Shown here: positions 59,272 through 64,000 of the stretch, one piece after another
Layout: the number at the start of each line of letters is the position of its first letter
How positions within the stretch are numbered: position 1 is the stretch's first letter
Origin: an uncultured bacterium
GTDB taxonomy: Bacteria; Planctomycetota; UBA1135; GCA-002686595
DNA length: 64,000 nucleotides
Assembly: GCA_937896235.1 (NCBI GenBank)
Contig: CALBMX010000025.1
Span: 62,001-126,000, forward strand
Direction of reading: 5' to 3'
The notes under the pieces: generated by a model
The model's input: the letters and a program-made list of their open reading frames with translations, nothing else
What the model was told of the DNA's origin: nothing
Database searches by the model: none
Made by a program: the position numbers and the translations under genes

Positions 59272-60590
59272 GAGGATTTCTTTCCTCGTTTGGCCCAAGC
59301 TGCTCCGCCACCGGACTTCGTGAAGCCCTCGTAGTTGTGCATCGTCAGTTGAGAGTTCAACTTGTCGACCATGTCCATAGCTACCCCGACGACGATAAGA
59401 ACCGAAGTTCCACCAAGGAAGTAAGCAAGGGAACCGCGAAGCTCCGGGATATTGGCCGTCACGAAGTTAGGGATCACTGCGATCAGTGCGAGGAAGGCTG
59501 CGCCCGCCAAGGTGATACGCTTAAGAGAACCTTTGATGTAATCTGCAGTCCTGACCCCGGGACGAATCCCTGGGATGAAGGAGCCGTGCTCCCTAAGGTT
59601 GTCCGCGATCTCCGTCGGTTGGAACATGAGGTTGTTCCAGAAGAAGCAGAACCAGAAGACCATAAGCAGGTAAAGCGTCACATAGGTGAAGCCGTTCGAG
59701 GTCTGGAATACGTTGCTTAGGTAGGTGAAACCTAACAGCGAGAACAGAACGCCGGGGATCATGAACAGAGCGGAAGCAAAGATGATCGGCATCACACCGG
59801 CCATGTTGATCTTCAAGGGCAAGAAGTGCTTTTGACCGCCGTATACGCGGCGTCCCCTGGTGAGTCGTGCGTACTGGATCGGAATCCGACGCTCACCTTT
59901 CTGCATGTATACCACCACAACAACGATGGCAATCCAGATCGACACCAAGGTGAGCACTGTACCGTAGAAGTCCTGACCACTTTTGAAGATACCGTAGAGG
60001 GCGGACGGCATCGAAGAGATGATCCCCCCCATGATAATAAGAGAAGCGCCGTTTCCGATGCCGTGCTCCGTGATCAGCTCGCCGATCCACATCACGAGTA
60101 GCGCACCAGCCGTAAGCGAAAGGATCACCACAAGGGCCATCCCAGCCGTTGGCGCATTTCCAGCAAGGATATTTGGGGTCGTCGAAAAGACCCCGAACCA
60201 AACAAACAGAGCCTGAATCAAACAGATAGGGACAGTCGCAAGACGCGTCCACTGGTTGATCTTTTTCTGTCCGGAAGCGCCCTCCTTTTGGATAGCCTCG
60301 ATTGCCGGCGAGACCTTGCCCAGGACAGAGAAGATAATCGACGCCGAGATGTAAGGCATAATGCCCAACGAGAAGATCGCCGTTTGCCCGATTGCTCCGC
60401 CTGAGAAGGCGTTCATCACGCCGAAAACAGTACTCGCAGCCGACTCAGATGCCTCACGTAGAAACTCAGGACTCGTCCCGGGGATTGGGATGTGGAATCC
60501 CGCCCGATAAGCGAGCAGAAGCAAGAGCGTCGTAACGATCTTGTCTCGCGTCTCGGGGACGCCTAGCAGTTGTCTGAATTTCTGGATCAC
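59268..60590 (-). CDS. secY: Preprotein translocase subunit SecY
   Basis: 440 residues, ten membrane helices. RAGFHIPIPG near the N-terminus, GAIGQTAIFSLGIMPYISAS, the cytoplasmic loops with GERRIPIQYA and PTEIADNLREHGSFIPGIRPG are conserved. Forms the Sec channel for proteins such as the lipoproteins encoded here. Starts 15 bases after rplO. The C-terminal tail is short and basic. Confidence 0.98.
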   Translation of the reverse strand: MIQKFRQLLGVPETRDKIVTTLLLLLAYRAGFHIPIPGTSPEFLREASESAASTVFGVMNAFSGGAIGQTAIFSLGIMPYISASIIFSVLGKVSPAIEAIQKEGASGQKKINQWTRLATVPICLIQALFVWFGVFSTTPNILAGNAPTAGMALVVILSLTAGALLVMWIGELITEHGIGNGASLIIMGGIISSMPSALYGIFKSGQDFYGTVLTLVSIWIAIVVVVVYMQKGERRIPIQYARLTRGRRVYGGQKHFLPLKINMAGVMPIIFASALFMIPGVLFSLLGFTYLSNVFQTSNGFTYVTLYLLMVFWFCFFWNNLMFQPTEIADNLREHGSFIPGIRPGVRTADYIKGSLKRITLAGAAFLALIAVIPNFVTANIPELRGSLAYFLGGTSVLIVVGVAMDMVDKLNSQLTMHNYEGFTKSGGGAAWAKRGKKSS

Positions 60591-60605
60591 GAGCTAACCT
60601 GCGGC

Positions 60606-61076
60606 CTAAGCCGACAGCTCCCTGCCCTTTGCATCAAGAAGAACAACAGATCCGCCAGCGGCTTCAATCTTAGCCGTCGCGCTCTTGCTGAGTTTCTGGG
60701 CACGGATTGTGATTTTGGCTGCGCACTCGCCGTTGCCAAGAATCTTGAGAAGTGGCGTGTTGAGACTTACGAGACCCTTCTCGAGGATCGCGTTCAAGTC
60801 AACGACGTCACCATCCGCAAAGCCGACCAAGTCGCCTAAGTTGATTACGGTGTAATCCGTACGGAAACGAGCGTTGGTGAAACCACGCTTAGGCATCCGG
60901 CGATAGAGAGGCATTTGACCACCCTCGAAACCAGGCGAACGAGAGTAACCCGAACGAGAGGCCTGACCCTTATGGCCACGGCCACAAGTCTTGCCAGAGC
61001 CACTACCGATTCCGCGGCCGACGCGCTTGCGCGTCTTATACGGGACGCCTTTGCTACAAACTGTATGGAGATCCAT
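60606..61076 (-). CDS. rplO: 50S ribosomal protein L15
   Basis: 156 residues from the ATG at 61076 (a start at 61142 would lie inside rpsE). RKRVGRGIGSGSGKTCGRGHKGQ and SRSPGFEGGQMPLYRRMPKRGF are the L15 signature. It directly follows rpsE with no rpmD (L30) in between, an absence also known in some other bacteria. Confidence 0.97.
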   Translation of the reverse strand: MDLHTVCSKGVPYKTRKRVGRGIGSGSGKTCGRGHKGQASRSGYSRSPGFEGGQMPLYRRMPKRGFTNARFRTDYTVINLGDLVGFADGDVVDLNAILEKGLVSLNTPLLKILGNGECAAKITIRAQKLSKSATAKIEAAGGSVVLLDAKGRELSA

Positions 61077-61086
61077 GTGGGCCCTC

Positions 61087-61599
61087 TTAGAGTTCGACGC
61101 CGCGAAGAGCAGCGACTTGTTCCGCAGTGCGGAGTTGGGCAAGAGCGTTTAGAGTCGCCTTGACCAAGTTGATGGGGTTAGAAGAGCCGAACGACTTACT
61201 GAGGATGTTCCGGATACCGGCCATCTCACAGACTGCACGTACGGACTGACCAGCGATAAGGCCGGTACCGTCAGAAGCGGGGATCAAGCGGACATTAGCG
61301 CCGCAAAAATACCCTTGGACTTCATGGGGAATTGAGCCGGGTCCAACGACGGGGACGCGCATCAAATGCTTGCGCCCGTCTTTGCCGGCCTTTTCGATCG
61401 CCATCGGTACCTGGTTTGCTTTGCCAAACCCGTAACCGACAATGCCGTCACGGTTGCCAACAACAGTCAAACCTGAGAATGAGAAACGGCGACCACCCTT
61501 TGCAACCGCTGCACAGCGGTTGACGGTGATTAGCATCTCGTCAAGATTCTCGGTTTCCGACGCTTCAACGTGGTCGAGATATTGTATTTCAACTTTCAT
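61087..61599 (-). CDS. rpsE: 30S ribosomal protein S5
   Basis: 170 residues. DEMLITVNRCAAVAKGGRRFSFSGLTVVGN start, VGYGFGKANQVPMAIEKA, and GSIPHEVQG. Helps decoding fidelity. Follows rplR by 15 bases. Confidence 0.98.
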   Translation of the reverse strand: MKVEIQYLDHVEASETENLDEMLITVNRCAAVAKGGRRFSFSGLTVVGNRDGIVGYGFGKANQVPMAIEKAGKDGRKHLMRVPVVGPGSIPHEVQGYFCGANVRLIPASDGTGLIAGQSVRAVCEMAGIRNILSKSFGSSNPINLVKATLNALAQLRTAEQVAALRGVEL

Positions 61600-61614
61600 G
61601 GTTCTGGTCTGTGG

Positions 61615-61983
61615 CTAGAAGCTGAGGCCGCCTTCGCGGGCGGCATCGGCCAGGGCCTTGACCCGACCGTGATACTTGAAAGATCCGCGGTCGAATGCGA
61701 CCTTGGAAACACCGGCTTCGGTCGCGCGCTTGGCGATCTCTAGTCCGACAAGTGCTGCGCACTCGCTTTTGCCCTTGCCTTCCGCGCTGGCCAAAAAGAC
61801 CTTTGAGGTAGAGCTGCAGGCAGCCAAGGTACGACCATTTTTGTCGTCGATCACCTGAGCGTAAATGTGCTTGGAAGTACGGTGTACCGAAAGACGCGGA
61901 CGCTCGGTCGAAGTACTCAGGGCAGAGCGGTTCGAAAGACGACGACGGCTGGCCTGTTTGTTTTTGAGTCGAATGGGTTTCAT
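61615..61983 (-). CDS. rplR: 50S ribosomal protein L18
   Basis: 122 residues. [18 protein letters not shown] and [26 protein letters not shown] mark L18, which binds 5S rRNA. Follows rplF by 5 bases. Confidence 0.98.
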   Translation of the reverse strand: MKPIRLKNKQASRRRLSNRSALSTSTERPRLSVHRTSKHIYAQVIDDKNGRTLAACSSTSKVFLASAEGKGKSECAALVGLEIAKRATEAGVSKVAFDRGSFKYHGRVKALADAAREGGLSF

Positions 61984-61988
61984 TAGGA

Positions 61989-62534
61989 TCAGCTACCGAA
62001 GCTCTTACCGGTCTTGCGACGAACGACTTCGCCCTTGTAACGAATTCCCTTACCTTTATAAGGCTCGGGCGGGCGTACCTTGCGGATACGCGCGGCGAAT
62101 TGACCAACAGCTTGCTTGTCAGGACCGGTGATCACTATTTGAGTCGGAGTAGGACACACCGTTTGAAGCCCCTCGGGGACTGCAAACAAAACAGGGTGGC
62201 AAAAACCAATGTTTAGAGTGAGTGTCGTGCCTTCGATTTTTGAGTTCCAACCGACACCAATGATGTCGAGGGTTTTTTCAAACCCAGTGGACACGCCCAG
62301 GACCATGTTGTTGACCAGGGCCCGAGTCATTCCGTGGAATGCGCGGGCAGCGCGGTTAGCACCGGAACCGTTAGGCTCAAAGGTGACTGTAGCGCCGTCA
62401 ACCGAAAGGTCAATCTCGGGGCGTAAGGTGAGCGTCAGGTTCCCTTTAGGGCCTTTCACCGCGACCTCGCGACCGATGAGGTCGAGGCTTACGCCGCTAG
62501 GCAGCGTGATGGGAGCTTTACCGATACGGGACAT
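61989..62534 (-). CDS. rplF: 50S ribosomal protein L6
   Basis: 181 residues. [15 protein letters not shown] start, [19 protein letters not shown] and the C-terminal [19 protein letters not shown] motif are all conserved. Starts 3 bases after rpsH. Confidence 0.98.
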   Translation of the reverse strand: MSRIGKAPITLPSGVSLDLIGREVAVKGPKGNLTLTLRPEIDLSVDGATVTFEPNGSGANRAARAFHGMTRALVNNMVLGVSTGFEKTLDIIGVGWNSKIEGTTLTLNIGFCHPVLFAVPEGLQTVCPTPTQIVITGPDKQAVGQFAARIRKVRPPEPYKGKGIRYKGEVVRRKTGKSFGS

Positions 62535-62537
62535 GGC

Positions 62538-62933
62538 TTAGTAAACCTTGCAGAGGACTTCGCCGCCGACGTTAAGCTCACGAGCTTTCCGGTCGGAGAC
62601 CACGCCCTTGGGGGTGGACAGGATGAAGATGCCCAAGCCGCGAAGGACTTTGGGAAGCTGGCCGATGCTCGTATAACGACGGCAGCCAGGCTTGCTCACA
62701 CGGTCGATAGCGCGAATGAGGCGCTCGCCATCTGGGCCATACTTAAGAGTCAACTTGAGAGTGCTTTGAGGTTCACCCTCAATCACTTCAAAAGAAGTCA
62801 CAAAACCTTCGTCGACCAGCACAGAGGCGATCGAAACACGAAGCTTGGAGGCCGGCATCACAACTTTCCCTTGACGGATCGCATTCGCGTTCCGGATTCG
62901 GGTAAGCATGTCGGCTACGGGGTCGGTCATCAT
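62538..62933 (-). CDS. rpsH: 30S ribosomal protein S8
   Basis: 131 residues. DPVADMLTRIRNANAIRQGKVVMPASKLRVSI start region, and GLGIFILSTPKGVVSDRKAR closing motif with the TSI-type SIGQLPKVLRGLG. Central-domain 16S binder and spc-operon regulator in E. coli. Follows rpsN by about 60 bases. Confidence 0.98.
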   Translation of the reverse strand: MMTDPVADMLTRIRNANAIRQGKVVMPASKLRVSIASVLVDEGFVTSFEVIEGEPQSTLKLTLKYGPDGERLIRAIDRVSKPGCRRYTSIGQLPKVLRGLGIFILSTPKGVVSDRKARELNVGGEVLCKVY

Positions 62934-62993
62934 GGCAGTTTCTCCCCCACCGTTAGAGTGGGGGCATCAGTGATCCTTTAGTTAGGTAGGGAC

Positions 62994-63179
62994 TTACCAG
63001 GAAGCTTTGCGCATCCCGGGGATTTCCCCGAGGTGAGCACGTTCACGGAGACAGATACGGCAAATGCCGAATTTCTGATATACAGCACGCGCGCGGCCAC
63101 AGAAGTTGCAGCGCGTGTAAGCGCGGGTCGAAAATTTCGGCTTGCGCTTGGCTTTGGCGATTAGGCTGGTCTTGGCCAT
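62994..63179 (-). CDS. rpsN: 30S ribosomal protein S14, zinc type
   Basis: 61 residues, the short type (rpsZ-like). Cysteines in [12 protein letters not shown] and CRICLRE bind one zinc. Ends with PGMRKASW. Follows rplE by 4 bases in the spc operon. Confidence 0.98.
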   Translation of the reverse strand: MAKTSLIAKAKRKPKFSTRAYTRCNFCGRARAVYQKFGICRICLRERAHLGEIPGMRKASW

Positions 63180-63183
63180 CGGA

Positions 63184-63738
63184 TTAGTCCTTCTTCTTCT
63201 TTTCTTTGAACGGCATGCCGAGTCCCTTCAGAAGCGCATAGGCTTCCTCGTCGCTCGTAGCCGAAGTGACAAAAGTGATGTCCATTCCCTGAGAAAACTC
63301 GATGCGATCGAACTCAATCTCGGGGAACACCAACTGATCCGCCAATCCAAGGGTGTAGTTACCCGTACCGTCGAGCCTCGGCTTTACGCCGCCGAAGTCA
63401 CGAATACGAGGAAGGACGATAGAGATCAGGCGGTCAGCAAAAGCCCACATGCGCTCGTTGCGCAAGGTGACTGCGACGCCGATCGGCATGCCCTCACGTA
63501 GTTTGAAGCCAGAGATCGACTTGCGCGCAAGACGAATGGTGGGCTTTTGTCCAGTAATGATGGCCATGTCACGAGCTGCAGCGTCGACGCGGTTCTTGTT
63601 TTCAACCGCCCCTTTGCAACCCATATTGACAACGATTTTTTGAAGCTTTGGAACACGCATCGGGTTGACGATGCTGAAGCGTTCCCGCAGTTCACCAATT
63701 ACGGTGTCTTTGTACTTCTCTTGAAGACGGACAATCAT
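63184..63738 (-). CDS. rplE: 50S ribosomal protein L5
   Basis: 184 residues from the ATG at 63738, two bases past the rplX stop; the longer frame overlaps rpl[40 protein letters not shown] and [15 protein letters not shown] are L5 hallmarks. Binds 5S rRNA and P-site tRNA. The C-terminus is Lys-rich (EKKKKD). Confidence 0.97.
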   Translation of the reverse strand: MIVRLQEKYKDTVIGELRERFSIVNPMRVPKLQKIVVNMGCKGAVENKNRVDAAARDMAIITGQKPTIRLARKSISGFKLREGMPIGVAVTLRNERMWAFADRLISIVLPRIRDFGGVKPRLDGTGNYTLGLADQLVFPEIEFDRIEFSQGMDITFVTSATSDEEAYALLKGLGMPFKEKKKKD

Positions 63739-63740
63739 GA

Positions 63741-64000
63741 CTAGCTCTCTTGGACCGGTCGCTTGCGAACGGCTTTGTTCTGCGAAGAGTCCCACAACAT
63801 CACGTTGCTCACGTGAATCGGCACTTCTTCTTGGATGCGCTCCCCTTTCGGGTTCTCTTGGGTGGCTTTCTTGTGCTTGGTGCGAAGGTTTACACCTGCA
63901 ACAAGGACGCGTTTAGCTTCCCGGAAGACCGCTAGAACGGTCTTGGGCTCAGAGGTGTTCTTGCTGTTTCCAGCAATCACGACAACCTGGTCACCCTTTT
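63741..64000 (-). CDS. rplX: 50S ribosomal protein L24, 5' end outside the window
   Basis: Reading continues to the edge: KGDQVVVIAGNS is encoded up to base 64000, matching the KOW motif of L24 whose start lies beyond the window. Conserved KRVLVAGVNLRTKHKK and a VHVSNVML-type strand (PIHVSNVMLWD) follow. Nominal GTG at 63980 is internal. It heads the visible part of the spc operon. Confidence 0.95.
   Translation of the reverse strand, partial: KGDQVVVIAGNSKNTSEPKTVLAVFREAKRVLVAGVNLRTKHKKATQENPKGERIQEEVPIHVSNVMLWDSSQNKAVRKRPVQES

Noticed and set aside
1-64000. Mobile elements, prophage or CRISPR
   Set aside because: No transposase, integrase, terminal repeats, att sites or spacer arrays were seen; gene content is core-like.

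Overview
The window comes from a chromosome of a diderm (Gram-negative-type) bacterium that is moderately GC-rich by eye. Evidence for two membranes is a secretin (PilQ), an OmpA-family lipoprotein and several large lipoproteins with signal peptides. No single gene fixes the phylum. The Planctomycetes/PVC group is a reasonable guess, because L30 is absent from the spc operon, GTPases and pilus proteins are divergent, and there are large Ig-like lipoproteins, but this is inference.

Layout. 1-1455: 3'-truncated (minus-strand) Ig-like lipoprotein. 1964-3597: HEAT-like lipoprotein and TatD nuclease on plus. 3675-8636: type IV pilus operon pilT-pilB-pilC-pilA (minus). 8874-10886: EF-G-like GTPase. 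11241-11882: OmpA/Pal-like lipoprotein. 11992-25101: prepilin peptidase plus four large Ig-like lipoproteins, one of them Gly-rich and two in tandem. 25666-29112: pyrB carrying a PyrI-type zinc domain, a reduced MnmE-like GTPase, and coaX. 29211-31517: GspC-like PDZ protein and a second PilT-like ATPase. 31656-36091: RNase E/G, L21, L27 and Obg. 36429-41706: pilM-pilN-pilO/P fusion-pilQ. 41902-45807: rpoN, truA, hpf, ptsN and HPr, a sigma-54/nitrogen-PTS type cluster. 46075-50129: recR, ybaB, dnaX, SRP RNA, two tRNA-Ser, tadA and tRNA-Arg(ACG). 50359-54980 (plus): acetyl/succinyl-ornithine-type carbamoyltransferase and dnaE. 55367-64000 (minus): the spc/alpha ribosomal operons, L24 (cut by the window edge) through L17, with SecY, Adk, IF-1 and RpoA.

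How the parts fit. Three loci together encode most of a type IV pilus or related secretion machine: inner-membrane platform (PilC), motors (PilB and two PilT-like), alignment complex (PilM, PilN, PilO/P), secretin (PilQ), major pilin (PilA) and prepilin peptidase. The prepilin peptidase gene overlaps the end of an Ig-like lipoprotein gene, and the other Ig-like lipoproteins lie directly upstream, so the lipoprotein family may be surface cargo or partners of this machinery (inference). The rest is mostly core information processing: translation, replication, RNA decay, tRNA modification and pyrimidine, CoA and arginine synthesis. I saw no mobile element, CRISPR array, integrase or prophage.
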